Assembly (NCBI GenBank): GCA_043745195.1
Contig: JAYTTF010000045.1
Span: 103,395 to 167,394 of the forward strand
Length of the DNA stretch: 64,000 bases
Direction of reading: 5' to 3'
Source of the DNA: JANXSF01 sp043745195
GTDB taxonomy: Bacteria; Acidobacteriota; Terriglobia; Bryobacterales; Bryobacteraceae
The notes under the pieces were generated by a model. That model saw only the letters and a program-made list of their open reading frames with translations, did no database searches and was not told the origin of the DNA. This document shows, in pieces, positions 44,776 through 54,458 of this stretch. The position numbers were made by a program, and so were the translations under genes. Within the stretch, counting starts at the first letter, position 1; each line of letters starts with the position of its first letter.

Positions 44776-45480
44776 ATGAAATCAGCAACAACTGCTCCAA
44801 GAAAGACCGTTGCCAAAACGGTTGCACCAAAACCAATAGGCGGATCGGATCCGACTAAACTGGCTCTGACCATAGCAGGGCGGACCAGTAAGGCTTTATT
44901 AGGAAAGATGGCCGCTCCAGGTGGTCCAGTTGCCAACGTACCAACTGATCTGGTTTCCGAACTCAATAACATTGATTTCGCCAGAATGATAGGTGGCCCA
45001 TTGCAAGCCTGTGTAAATGCGCAAGTAGCCTCTTCGGTGGCCAGCGTTGAATTTATTAAGTCTATCGGGTTCACCCAGCCAACCGACGGCACGCTCCCTC
45101 AATTGGTTATGGTTGATTTCACCCATGAACGTCAGGACGTGAATGAAGCTGGGGCAGCCGTTCCAATCACTCGACACATTAAGGTTCCCTTGATCGCTTT
45201 GGTTCAAATTCCCAGTTTGCGGATTGAATCAGTGGACATCAATTTTAATGTGAAATTAAATTCCGTTGAAACTGCAACTTCTTCGACCACCATCGGCGTG
45301 ACTGCTGCCGCGCAAGGTGGCTGGGGGCCTGTAAAATTCAAAGTATCGGGATCTTACCAACGGTCTTCAGCCACAGGTGTGCGAGTTGAAAAGGAATATC
45401 TTCTTAACGTGAAAGTAAGGGCCGTGCAGGACGAACTTCCTGCCGGGATGGAAAAAGTCTTCGCCTTGCTTTCCGCTTAG
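44776..45480 (+). CDS. DUF2589 family protein with basic N-terminal tail
   Basis: A 234-aa protein, AAGGAAAA before the ATG. The N-terminal tail (APRKTVAKTVAPKPIGG) resembles those of the two genes upstream. From about residue 65 it follows the DUF2589 pattern: IDFARMIGGPLQACVNAQ, then FIKSIGF, VMVDFTHE and the ending block VPLIALVQIPSLRIESVDINFNVKLNS. The family has no known function. Neighbours on both sides are in the same orientation with short gaps. Confidence 0.85.
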   Translation: MKSATTAPRKTVAKTVAPKPIGGSDPTKLALTIAGRTSKALLGKMAAPGGPVANVPTDLVSELNNIDFARMIGGPLQACVNAQVASSVASVEFIKSIGFTQPTDGTLPQLVMVDFTHERQDVNEAGAAVPITRHIKVPLIALVQIPSLRIESVDINFNVKLNSVETATSSTTIGVTAAAQGGWGPVKFKVSGSYQRSSATGVRVEKEYLLNVKVRAVQDELPAGMEKVFALLSA

Positions 45481-45494
45481 TTGCCGCCCAAGTC

Positions 45495-46298
45495 ATGATT
45501 CCACTTTCAGACTACCTTGGGTTCATATTTTCAGAAATAACGCGAGCGCGCGAAATTGCGGACCGTACATCCGCTCAGATTGCGAAGGTCTATTCGGAAG
45601 ACCCCGTAATGAAGTTTTTCAGCGTTCCGCGTTTTAAGATCCCGGAAATGGCACTCAGCATTCCGGTCTTAATTAGCGGAGCCAAGTTTGCCACAGTTCT
45701 GAAGTTCAAAATGGAACTGAAAGATTTCAGCGCTTTCATCAGTGCTGAAATCGATCACGCCGTCAATACACTGAAGCTTCAAAAAATAAGGACAAATGTC
45801 ATCAAGCCGGGGGATATTATTGTTGTCAGGCCACCTGGTGGACTGGTGCTTACAACAAGGCCTTCCAAAGCAAAACAACAACTGCAACCATTAGCTGCCT
45901 TGAAGGATAGTGAGATTGCACCTTTTTATGCACTGTTGTCCAATAATCCCGATCCTGGTCGGCCGGAAAACATTGTTGAATTGGAGTACTCCAAACTGTT
46001 CAATGATAGATTCAAAATTGAAAACCTGGTTGAAGACTACAAGAAATTTTATCCCCGTAACGAATTGTTTCTTGGAAGCCTTAAACTTGTGTTGGAATTT
46101 GTAACCAAGAATACTGTGGTTGAGAAGACCAGAATAGAGAATCTGTTGGTGAGCCCGGAAACGAACATCGTGAAGAACGAAAGCAATCAATTTTCCGTGT
46201 TTACTATTAATGCAAAGATCAACGAGGATGGCGTTTTTGTGAAGTCCATCAAGGACAAAGACGGTAACGTAAAATCTGTCGAAGTGGAATTTGAATAG
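45495..46298 (+). CDS. unknown protein partner of the DUF2589 gene
   Basis: A 267-aa protein starting 14 nt after the DUF2589 stop. The first 80 residues contain FFSVPRFKIPEMALSIPVLI, reminiscent of the strand-rich core of DUF2589 proteins (membrane-side or lipid-like binding surface). The rest is mixed alpha/beta with no recognised motif. The start ATG is preceded by a poor ribosome site. It shares its last base with the next gene's GTG start (TAGTG), so the two are translationally coupled. Confidence 0.65.
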   Translation: MIPLSDYLGFIFSEITRAREIADRTSAQIAKVYSEDPVMKFFSVPRFKIPEMALSIPVLISGAKFATVLKFKMELKDFSAFISAEIDHAVNTLKLQKIRTNVIKPGDIIVVRPPGGLVLTTRPSKAKQQLQPLAALKDSEIAPFYALLSNNPDPGRPENIVELEYSKLFNDRFKIENLVEDYKKFYPRNELFLGSLKLVLEFVTKNTVVEKTRIENLLVSPETNIVKNESNQFSVFTINAKINEDGVFVKSIKDKDGNVKSVEVEFE

Positions 46299-46882
46299 TG
46301 TTTGGAAAGTTATGGCATCAGGAACAGCAGCGAGTTCAACATGTCATGGAACTAACTGTGGCTGCGCTGAAGATGTACAACCAGAAAGACTTGAATTCGG
46401 AGACCGCTTTAGAACGGGCGATTGACGCTGGTATTGCATCGTTTTCGGGGACTCAAGGCTTGAATACTGCAAGTCAATTGGAATCCCTGAAAGCCGAATT
46501 AATCACAGCCCAACAGGGCGTGAATCCTTATACTCTGGAAAAGTCCGCTTTGGGCCGCAGGCAAATGAGAACTGCCGTCGCTTTTCGAGTTATGCAGAAT
46601 CTCCAGGTCCTTTTGCTCGCGGAAGCCAGTTCCATCCAGACCCGGTTACAAGAAGCGGAAGCCATCGTACAACAGATTTTGCTATCCGCCATGCAGAGTG
46701 GGTTGCTTACGCCTCAGCAATTGAAAGATGCGAACTCGGAAGAAGCCGTCGAAGTTATCTGGAAGGACGTCGAGAAAGAAAGCGCTCTGCTTGTTGCAAA
46801 GAAAAAAGTCATTCTTGCCGTAGGAGTTTTCGATGCAAGCATTTTGTGCAATAACGTTGTTTCCAGCCTCAGATCAAGTTAG
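46298..46882 (+). CDS. helical protein of the DUF2589 cluster, unknown
   Basis: A 194-aa protein starting with GTG that overlaps the previous stop by one base. Composition is almost wholly helical: MYNQKDLNSETALERAIDAG, a Gln-rich central helix (ELITAQQG), long LLLAEASSIQTRLQEAEAIVQQILL coiled-coil-like segment (residues about 105-132), and a final hydrophobic patch. No family recognised. It is the last gene of the coupled set; the next gene has its own start 60 nt on. Confidence 0.6.
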   Translation: MFGKLWHQEQQRVQHVMELTVAALKMYNQKDLNSETALERAIDAGIASFSGTQGLNTASQLESLKAELITAQQGVNPYTLEKSALGRRQMRTAVAFRVMQNLQVLLLAEASSIQTRLQEAEAIVQQILLSAMQSGLLTPQQLKDANSEEAVEVIWKDVEKESALLVAKKKVILAVGVFDASILCNNVVSSLRSS

Positions 46883-46942
46883 GTGCATAGATGGAAACAT
46901 CCCCTTAACTGTTATATGATTACTCTTCCAAGGGAGAATCAT

Positions 46943-48064
46943 ATGAAACAAGTCTGGGTCGCTAAGTTCGCGCTCATTGGCCTATTTGTCACTGGCCTTG
47001 CGTCGTCGTTGCACAGTCAATCGCCAACAGGCAAGCAGCAACACCTGCTGTACGTCGCAAGTCCAGGGATTCGAAATTACCCTGAGTACGGTGGCTTGGG
47101 GCTGCTTGTTTTTGACATTGACGCGGGATATAAATTTGTCAGGCGCATCCCCACTTGGAAAGAACCAGTGGGCGATCAGAAGCTGGAAAATGTCAAGGGC
47201 ATTGCCGCCAGCGCCAAGACTGGGCGCGTCTACATCAGCACAATTAACCGCATTATGGCGGTGGACGCCATCACTGGGAAACAGTATTGGGACAAGGCAT
47301 TCGAAGGCGGTTGCGACCGCCTTGCCATTTCCCCGGATGGCAAAACGCTTTACGTACCTCAATTTGAGGGCCCTTTTTGGACGGTGGTGAACGCCATGAA
47401 TGGCAACGTGATCACAAAGATTGAAGCCAAGTCAGCATCGCACAACACCACTTATTCGCTGGACGGAAAGCACGTCTATCTTGCTGGCTTGAAATCGCCT
47501 GTGCTATCTATTGCAGATGCATCCACACACAAGATAACAGCCACCGTGGGACCATTCGCCAATGTCATTCGCCCGTTTACGGTGAATGGTAGTAACACGC
47601 TCTGCTTTGTGAATATCAACGAGTTACTTGGCTTTGAAGTAGGTGATATAAAAACAGGCAAGAAGCTGCACCGCGTTGAAGTTACTGGTTTTGAGAAAGG
47701 GCCGGTGAAGCGTCACGGTTGTCCAAGTCATGGAATTGCACTTACCCAAGATGAAAAGGAGATTTGGATTGCCGATGGACACAACAACCACCTCCATATT
47801 TTCGATGCTACTGTGATGCCTCCCAAGCAAGTGGCCAGCATCCCGGTGCGCGATTCCCCGGGATGGGTCAGCTTCAGTATTGATGGCAAAATTGCTTATT
47901 CATCCACCGGTGAAATGATCGACGTTGCTACTCGTAAGATCATCGCCAGTTTGCAGGACGAAACCGGCAGGCAAGTGCATAGCGAGAAAATGTTGGATCT
48001 GATTGTGACAAAAGGCAAGGTAACTGCTGCTGGGAATCAGTTCGGTATAGGAATGAAGAAATAG
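46943..48064 (+). CDS. secreted YVTN-type beta-propeller protein
   Basis: A 373-aa exported protein; ATG 46943 with GGGAGAATC upstream gives the signal MKQVWVAKFALIGLFVTGLASSLHSQ. The body shows propeller blades of the YVTN/WD-like kind (LLYVASPGIRNYPEY, CDRLAISPDGKTLYVPQF, EIWIADGHNNHLHIFDATVMP, GWVSFSIDGKIAYSS). The last codon overlaps the cytochrome gene's GTG, so the pair is translationally coupled. A substrate-binding or electron-accepting partnership is likely. Confidence 0.82.
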   Translation: MKQVWVAKFALIGLFVTGLASSLHSQSPTGKQQHLLYVASPGIRNYPEYGGLGLLVFDIDAGYKFVRRIPTWKEPVGDQKLENVKGIAASAKTGRVYISTINRIMAVDAITGKQYWDKAFEGGCDRLAISPDGKTLYVPQFEGPFWTVVNAMNGNVITKIEAKSASHNTTYSLDGKHVYLAGLKSPVLSIADASTHKITATVGPFANVIRPFTVNGSNTLCFVNINELLGFEVGDIKTGKKLHRVEVTGFEKGPVKRHGCPSHGIALTQDEKEIWIADGHNNHLHIFDATVMPPKQVASIPVRDSPGWVSFSIDGKIAYSSTGEMIDVATRKIIASLQDETGRQVHSEKMLDLIVTKGKVTAAGNQFGIGMKK

Positions 48065-48414
48065 TGAATCTGGGCCTGCTTTTGCTGCTTGCATGGTGGG
48101 CTCCGGATCCTTCGCAATACTTCGATAAGCGTGTTGCCCCAATTCTTATACGGCGTTGCTTGCCTTGCCACAACCAGCAATTGAATAACGGTGGGATTGC
48201 CTTTGATGTTCGGGATACACTGTTCAAAGGCGGACGACACGGACCGGTGATTGTTCCTGGAAAGCCCCAGGACAGCTATTTGGTAAAAACCCTACAGCAT
48301 ACCGGCGATACGCAAATGCCGCCAGGATTGAAGCTTCCTGCGAAAGAGATCAAGATACTAACGGACTGGATTCAGCGTGGGGCAGGGTGGGGAACCAGGC
48401 TCCGTCACCACTGA
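48064..48414 (+). CDS. small c-type cytochrome (planctomycete-type)
   Basis: A 116-aa exported protein that begins with a GTG sharing the last base of the previous stop. A short signal (MNLGLLLLLAWWA) precedes YFDKRVAPILIRRCLPCHN, the CxxCH heme site of small planctomycete-type cytochrome c (PSCyt1-like). MPPGLKLP supplies a candidate axial Met. It would accept electrons from the coupled propeller protein. The 3' end overlaps the convergent GH39 gene by 10 nt. Confidence 0.85.
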   Translation: MNLGLLLLLAWWAPDPSQYFDKRVAPILIRRCLPCHNQQLNNGGIAFDVRDTLFKGGRHGPVIVPGKPQDSYLVKTLQHTGDTQMPPGLKLPAKEIKILTDWIQRGAGWGTRLRHH

Positions 48415-50075
48415 AACCGAAGCAGGGAAACTCCATGTCTTGGTAAATCGAACTTCACCCTTACGTTTCCATTTTCGGAAGTAACCCATTTCGGTGATTC
48501 AAGCAACTGCAATTGACCGGCTTTTTCTAAGGCCGCGTATTGTTCAGGCATTGGCTTTTGCGGTGAGCCCATGCTCTTCCATACTTCGTAGGAGTTGCTG
48601 AACTGCTGGTCAACACGGAAGTGCTCCATGTGCATGCGTCCAGTAGGCAGCCCTTTCACAGTAAGTTCCACAGGCGCCGCTGCATCGGGGCTGCCGGAAT
48701 CGTGATAGTTGGACACAAGCACTGTAACTGATCGAGTGTCGCGCGCAGCCATAGCATTCACATCGGAGGAGGAAGCTTTCACGCCACCCTTCAACATGCT
48801 ATCCAGGGAAGCTGCTCCTGTGTTGTCTACTTTCAAACGATCGCCAGTCATCATGCCCAACATGCGGAACACATTCAGCACTGGCTTATCAATGCCATTG
48901 GTGGCTAGGTCACGGAACCCGTCGAAGTAAGGCTGATCTTCAAATTCAAATGCCCAGGTTACAGCGCCAACCAGATTGACTCCATGCTTCTTCGCCAAAT
49001 CCAAATGCCGGGGCATGATTGCGGCTGTGTAACTGGAATACATTACTCCGTTGCGATAAGCGTTCTGTGAATAGCGGCTGGAAGAGCAAGCGGCACACCC
49101 CTCCGGATCCGATTCTCCAATCATGATCGGCTTGTTCTTCAGTTCGGGAAACGAAGCGATGATCTCGAATCCCTTGGACAAATCGTTCAACTGTTTTTCA
49201 ATACCCATCACCACTGTTCCGTCCACAAACTTTGGCGAGCCTTTGGCGTGGAACAGAATGTGATCAAGAGGCGACCCGATTTTTCCGGTTGCGTAGTTTT
49301 TGCCATGCAGCACGTGTTCCAGGAAGCCTTTCAAAAATGCGGCAGCGCGTTCGCTGGCTGGGCCTGTCGAATCCGGTCCACCAATCTTTGCAGTTGGCAG
49401 GGCGCGCCTCACGCCGTCGGCGGCGAAATCGTATAGCTTGTGAAATTCTTCTGGAGTGCCCTTCCAATATCCGATATTGGGTTCGTTCCACACTTCCCAT
49501 TTCCAGGTTTCCACTTCAGCTTTGCCGTAGCGTTCCACGCAATGCTTCACCCATTGATAAACTAATCCGCTCCACTTTGCGTAGTCCTTCGGTGGATAGG
49601 CCCAGCCTGTGAAGATATCGCCGTAGTTGTTGCCCACGCCCCAGCTATGCCGGTATGGCTGCGGATGGGTAGACATGGCCTCAGGCATGAAGCCGATCTG
49701 GGCAAGCGGTTTCATCTTTCGTTCAATGTAAGTGTCGAAGATTTTGTCGACAATGGTCCAATCATAAACTGCCTTACCGTTGGCATCTTCTGTATAAGCA
49801 TTCGTAGAGCCCCACTTCAAAGCTGCTTTGCCATCGCCTGTGACTAACAAACTATGAGCCCGAACATAAACCGGGACTGAACTTAAAGACGAAATTTCAC
49901 TTAGGAGCTTCTTGCCGTCCTTCATGTAAGTGTAGTTTGGCTCATCGTAGCCGAAGTAACTCCAAATTGGCTTAAGGGGCTCAGTCTTGGAACCGGCGTC
50001 CACCTGAATAGAAACTGTTTGCGCAGTAAGAATGCAAGCTGCCAAGACGGTGAATAGGAGTGTTTTGCGAATCAT
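48405..50075 (-). CDS. glycoside hydrolase family 39-like (beta-xylosidase type)
   Basis: A 556-aa exported enzyme (signal MIRKTLLFTVLAACILTAQT). WEVWNEPN holds the acid/base Glu198; the nucleophile is likely Glu321 in KPIMIGESDPEG, the spacing expected for clan GH-A. The first 40 residues after the signal and the C-terminal beta sandwich (TVKGLPTGRMHMEHFRVDQQFSNS) match family 39 xylosidases. It lies 3 nt downstream of the TonB-dependent receptor, so both probably serve one glycan. Confidence 0.9.
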   Translation of the reverse strand: MIRKTLLFTVLAACILTAQTVSIQVDAGSKTEPLKPIWSYFGYDEPNYTYMKDGKKLLSEISSLSSVPVYVRAHSLLVTGDGKAALKWGSTNAYTEDANGKAVYDWTIVDKIFDTYIERKMKPLAQIGFMPEAMSTHPQPYRHSWGVGNNYGDIFTGWAYPPKDYAKWSGLVYQWVKHCVERYGKAEVETWKWEVWNEPNIGYWKGTPEEFHKLYDFAADGVRRALPTAKIGGPDSTGPASERAAAFLKGFLEHVLHGKNYATGKIGSPLDHILFHAKGSPKFVDGTVVMGIEKQLNDLSKGFEIIASFPELKNKPIMIGESDPEGCAACSSSRYSQNAYRNGVMYSSYTAAIMPRHLDLAKKHGVNLVGAVTWAFEFEDQPYFDGFRDLATNGIDKPVLNVFRMLGMMTGDRLKVDNTGAASLDSMLKGGVKASSSDVNAMAARDTRSVTVLVSNYHDSGSPDAAAPVELTVKGLPTGRMHMEHFRVDQQFSNSYEVWKSMGSPQKPMPEQYAALEKAGQLQLLESPKWVTSENGNVRVKFDLPRHGVSLLRFQW

Positions 50076-50078
50076 GTT

Positions 50079-53000
50079 TTAGAAAGTATACTTCAGGGCT
50101 ATCTGCAATTGGCGTGGTGCCGTTGCTGTGCTGGTAATTCTACCAACATTGTTTGTGTCCAGCACTGCATTGGGAGCAGCGAAGCTTGGGGTGTTCGGCA
50201 AATTGAACGCCTCAACCCGGAACTGCAATTTGGAATGCTCGTTGATTTGAAATTGCTTGAACGTGGAAAAATCAACGGTCCGCAAAATATCGGGTGACAG
50301 AATCCGAAGGCCCGAATTCCCATATGTGAAATTTGGCGCAGCCACAAATGCCGATGGATCAAACCATTGGGCCAGGGTAGGGCTGGAAGACGTTCCATTG
50401 GCAATTCGGTTGGGCCGTTGGCCACCCACGCCTGTGTTGGCAACATCGCGAGACATCGTCACAGTATAGGGCACGCCGCTGCGGAAAATGAAAATCCCCT
50501 GCATTTGCCAACCGCCGATGAATGCGTTGGCTAAGCGGTTGGAGCCACTGGCAAAGTGTTTGCCGCGACCGAACGGCAACTCATATCCGAAGCTGGAAGA
50601 GAATGTATGTGGCACCTGAAATTCTGAAGGACCCTTCTCAAAACGATAGCGTCCGCCTGCTGCCGGCGTGCTGAGTGACCACAAACTCTTGGCAAATGTG
50701 TATGAAGTTAAGAACCACAATCCGCCGGATAGACGCTTTTCAAACTTACCTTGCAATGCATGATAGGTGGATGAAATGTCGTTGGAAAAATAACTGAAGT
50801 TAGCGAATCGTGGATAGGGACGACGAGCTTGAACTCCTCCTGGGCCAGGTTCCGGAACGTTGAAGGCATTTGTGCCGGCCAGATGCGTTCCTTTGTTGCC
50901 GACATATTCAATGTCCACCACCATCATCTTCGAAACTTGCTTTTGGATACCGAAATTCCAGTGTTGATCATTACCCATCTGCATGCGAGTGTATTCCGGG
51001 CCAAGTCCAATGGTCGAGTTCGGCGAACCCAGCGGTGCACCCAAATAGAAATCCGCTAAAGTGCGAATGGGAACCACACCGCGATCATTCAATGCGCTGT
51101 CGCTCAGATTAAATGGTGGCATGTTCAAGTTCACCCTATCACTGGTGGATTCGCCTTCGTAGAATATGCCATAGCCTCCCCGAATCACAGTGGTCTCGCC
51201 AATTGGCCTCCATGCAAAACCAACGCGCGGGGCCCATTGCTTTTTGTCAGTATATGTTATCGAATAGGGCAGACCTGCTTCTGAACTGGTTTGGATTAGG
51301 CTCTTCAAGTAACCGTAAGCAGTGGCTGCGGCTGGTTGTGCACCAAGGTCAATCTCCTTAGTCCTGCTGGCGACTATGATTGGTCTGGACTGCGTGCCGT
51401 CGAAAGTTCCGGTCTGTCCACGGAAGGCTGTTGCCCACGGCGTGTATTCGTAACGCAACCCAATGTTGAGTGTCAGGCGGTTAGTAACTTTAATGTCATC
51501 TTGCACGAAAATGTGCCAAGCCTTGTAATCGCCGCCGAAGGTATCGGAAGGATAACCACGGTTGCCGGTACCGGGAAACCCAAGTGCCCAATCCGCAAAC
51601 GCATCGCCGGTTCTGGCAGCACTTGCAGGGTTTTCTGTATTCTGACCGTTGAAGGCCCAACTTCCCATGTAAGTCTTGCTATCAGTTCCAAGCCAGGAAT
51701 AGTAGCGAAACTTGCCGCCTGCTTTGATAACGTGGCGGCTTTTGATCCAAGTCACACTATCGGTGAATTCATTGGTATAACGATCCTGCGTTTTGGGGCG
51801 TTGATCAAATGTGGAGCCGGCAAGACCAGCGTAACCGGAGAATGAAAAATCAGGAAACGAGCCGATGTCGAAGGAGCGCTTGGTTTCTTCCATGCCCTTG
51901 ATCCTTGCTTCCTTGTTGAAGTCTTTGCCTTGCAGATAAGGTGCCAGAGTGATGATGCCATAAAGTGTGTTGGATCGGAATTCGTTCAAGATTGCCGGCC
52001 GCAAATTACTTGTAATGGAAACGGTGAAGTTTTGGCCGCGCGTCATGGATGGGGCAACTCCCAATGCAGGGGCACCGCCTGGTTCCCGCAATCGGTTATT
52101 GTTCAAACTCCAGCGGAAGAAAACTTTGTGCTTGTCGCTGATGGTGTGGTCAGCGCGCGAAGTGGTTTGATCCTGATCCACTGCTGTTGACGGCGAAAAA
52201 AGGAACACTCCAGCAGGTGTTGCTACCGTCGTAAGAAAAGGATTGAAGTAAGCGGCTTGCGCCGATAAACGATTTGCAGGAATTCGGTTACCGGCAAATG
52301 GAGTGCGCGTATTGGCCACCGTTGTGAGTGGATCATAAATTGTATTGGTTACTGCACTAAAGTCCCCACTCAGCATGGCTGCGGTGGGACTGGGGCGGCT
52401 GATTACGTTGCCTTGCCGTTCCCGCGTGCCTTCATAGTTGAAAAAGAAAAAAGTGCGATTGCGGCCATCGTAAATCTTTGGAATCCATACCGGAGCGCCA
52501 ATGGAAGCTCCGAACTGATTGCGTTTGAGTAAGTCACGTCTTACGCCGAAGAAGTTTCTCGCATCCAGTTTGTCGTTTCGCAGGAATTCATAGAGCGTTC
52601 CTCGTACGTTGTTTGTCCCCGATTTCGTTGTCGCATTGAAAAAGCTGCCAGATCTGCTGTGTTCCGCTGAGTATGCATTTTGCTGCACGCTGAATTCCTG
52701 CAAGCCATCAATAGAGGTTTGAATCCAACTGCCACCTTGATGCTGTTCGCTGGTGTCAGCACCGTCCAGGTAATAAGAAACCTGACGCCCGCGCACTCCG
52801 CTGATAGTTGTGCCGTTGACAAACTCAGGGCGAATACGCGTAACATTGCCCGTTCCTGGCAGCAGCACCACGCCCGGAGTTAATCGTGCAAGTTCACTAA
52901 ATCCTCGGCCGTTTAGTGGCAGGTCCACAATCTGTTTGTTCGTCATCACGTGACTTACAGCACCGGATTCGGAATTCAGCAGCGGCAAGCTTGCGTTCAC

Positions 53001-53348
53001 TTCCACAACCGTGCTGGTTTCTCCCAAGGAGAGTTCCATATCAAGCAGCAAATCCTTGCCAACCTGCATTTCCACACCGGAGCGAACAGTGGTTTTGAAG
53101 CCTGTTGAAGCTGCGCTGATGTCGTAAGTGCCAGGGTCAATTGCAGGAACCAGGTACCCGCCGGTTTCGTTGGTAGTCACCTTTCGAGACACCCTGGTAT
53201 TTCGATTGGTTACGGTGATAGATGCGTTGGGAACCACGGCGCGGTTGGGATCAAAAATTGTCCCTTGAATGCGGCCGGTTTGAATCTGAGCGCTGAGGCT
53301 TACTGCAAGAGCCAAAGCTGAAACAAGGAAATGGAGTGGACGTGGCAT
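50079..53348 (-). CDS. TonB-dependent outer-membrane receptor with carboxypeptidase-regulatory-like domain
   Basis: A 1089-aa outer-membrane protein. ATG 53348 with GAGG seven bases upstream gives the signal MPRPLHFLVSALALAVSLSAQ; an upstream in-frame start at 53414 is rejected. Residues about 25-105 are the regulatory-like beta sandwich (GRIQGTIFDPNRAVVPNASI), then the plug (IVDLPLNGRGFSEL) and a barrel ending in LQIALKYTF with terminal Phe. This architecture is abundant in Solibacter. It is cotranscribed with the GH39 enzyme and likely imports a xyloside or similar oligosaccharide. Confidence 0.93.
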   Translation of the reverse strand: MPRPLHFLVSALALAVSLSAQIQTGRIQGTIFDPNRAVVPNASITVTNRNTRVSRKVTTNETGGYLVPAIDPGTYDISAASTGFKTTVRSGVEMQVGKDLLLDMELSLGETSTVVEVNASLPLLNSESGAVSHVMTNKQIVDLPLNGRGFSELARLTPGVVLLPGTGNVTRIRPEFVNGTTISGVRGRQVSYYLDGADTSEQHQGGSWIQTSIDGLQEFSVQQNAYSAEHSRSGSFFNATTKSGTNNVRGTLYEFLRNDKLDARNFFGVRRDLLKRNQFGASIGAPVWIPKIYDGRNRTFFFFNYEGTRERQGNVISRPSPTAAMLSGDFSAVTNTIYDPLTTVANTRTPFAGNRIPANRLSAQAAYFNPFLTTVATPAGVFLFSPSTAVDQDQTTSRADHTISDKHKVFFRWSLNNNRLREPGGAPALGVAPSMTRGQNFTVSITSNLRPAILNEFRSNTLYGIITLAPYLQGKDFNKEARIKGMEETKRSFDIGSFPDFSFSGYAGLAGSTFDQRPKTQDRYTNEFTDSVTWIKSRHVIKAGGKFRYYSWLGTDSKTYMGSWAFNGQNTENPASAARTGDAFADWALGFPGTGNRGYPSDTFGGDYKAWHIFVQDDIKVTNRLTLNIGLRYEYTPWATAFRGQTGTFDGTQSRPIIVASRTKEIDLGAQPAAATAYGYLKSLIQTSSEAGLPYSITYTDKKQWAPRVGFAWRPIGETTVIRGGYGIFYEGESTSDRVNLNMPPFNLSDSALNDRGVVPIRTLADFYLGAPLGSPNSTIGLGPEYTRMQMGNDQHWNFGIQKQVSKMMVVDIEYVGNKGTHLAGTNAFNVPEPGPGGVQARRPYPRFANFSYFSNDISSTYHALQGKFEKRLSGGLWFLTSYTFAKSLWSLSTPAAGGRYRFEKGPSEFQVPHTFSSSFGYELPFGRGKHFASGSNRLANAFIGGWQMQGIFIFRSGVPYTVTMSRDVANTGVGGQRPNRIANGTSSSPTLAQWFDPSAFVAAPNFTYGNSGLRILSPDILRTVDFSTFKQFQINEHSKLQFRVEAFNLPNTPSFAAPNAVLDTNNVGRITSTATAPRQLQIALKYTF

Positions 53349-53610
53349 AAAGATCCTCGGGGTGAAGCAAAAGTGGACTGAAGGAATGGTACAACCAATG
53401 TATGGCAAGGTCAAGCGTCTTGGTTCCTTGAGTTCCTTGAGCTCGCACGCCGCTTCACCCTGTCACTTTGTTGACCACTTGCATGTGCTGTCGTCGGGGG
53501 GGCAGTAAATCATTACTGGACCAACCTGGACCAGTCTATTTCCGTCGCTTGGAAGCCATTCACGCGAACCTAAAGCAGCTCGACTATCAATACTGACATA
53601 ATAAGTTTCT

Positions 53611-54072
53611 ATGGACACATCTGTAGCCATTGCGATTGTCTCCGCCTCTGTCGCAATAGTAGTCCCGGCTTTGAGTTTGTCCCTCACGAAGTGAAAGGAG
53701 AGGCAAGCTGAATGGCAACGCTATAAATTCGACTTTTATAAAGAACTCGTGCAATCAATCAGTGGCAATGTAGGCACGGACGCAACACCCGAATCAGACC
53801 GTCGCTTTGCCGCCGCCTGTAATACTCTTCATCTGATTGCATCGCAGGGTGTCATCAATGCTCTGCATGAGTTTCAGGATGAAATCCGAATTTCCAATCC
53901 GCACAAAAATGACGAAAGACATGATGCCCTGCTATCGCGCTTGGAGTGGGAGATTAGAAACGATTTAAAAATTCCGAAGAACCCATCAAGAGAAGAGTTC
54001 AAAAGCCGTCTTTGGTGTTCGGGAGCGCCATCTGCCTCTCTGATCGAAGTGAACAAACGCCCTACTTCGTAA
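53611..54072 (+). pseudogene. small membrane protein gene interrupted by an in-frame TGA
   Basis: ATG 53611 opens a frame that encodes a hydrophobic anchor (VAIAIVSASVAIVVPALSLSLTK), then meets TGA at 53692-53694. The same frame continues with KERQAEWQRYKFDFYKELVQSISG and on through FAAACNTLHLIASQGVINAL and ERHDALLSRLEWEIRNDL to a stop at 54070. The layout (anchor plus helical tail) is that of a widespread unnamed membrane protein family. A start at GTG 53749 would make only the tail. The stop could be a recent mutation. Confidence 0.7.
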
Positions 54073-54188
54073 AGGGTAAGTTCGGGATGCTGCCACATAC
54101 GGCCGGTTTCGGCCATCTCTGGACAATAGCAAAAGTTGCCATATGTTGCCATGCATGATATGTTGAGGGAAACGCCGAGGATCATCCC

Positions 54189-54458
54189 ATGCAGACAATG
54201 AACATCTCGCTTCCTGATCAAATGAAAGAGTTCGTCGATGTCCAAGTCGGTTCAGGTCGCTACAGTAGCGTCAGTGAGTACGTCCGGGATCTGATCCGCG
54301 ACGACGAAAAACGTAAGGCGCAAGAAAAGCTGGAAGCCATCCTTATGGAAGGCATCCAAAGCGGCGAGCCTACCGATATGACTCGGCAGGATTGGAGCAA
54401 CATCCGATCAGCGGCTCTAAAACAGTTCGAAGCCCGCAAATCGCGGAAGTCGACTTAA
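54189..54458 (+). CDS. parD: ParD-type antitoxin
   Basis: An 89-aa ribbon-helix-helix protein: TMNISLPDQMKEFVDVQV, then SVSEYVRDLIRDDEKR, the classic ParD DNA-binding pattern, and an acidic toxin-binding tail. The stop shares one base with the ParE start. It regulates its own operon in known systems. Confidence 0.92.
   Translation: MQTMNISLPDQMKEFVDVQVGSGRYSSVSEYVRDLIRDDEKRKAQEKLEAILMEGIQSGEPTDMTRQDWSNIRSAALKQFEARKSRKST

Noticed and set aside
53463..53687. 74-codon minus-strand frame
   Set aside because: Overlaps the stop-broken plus-strand gene, which has real protein character.
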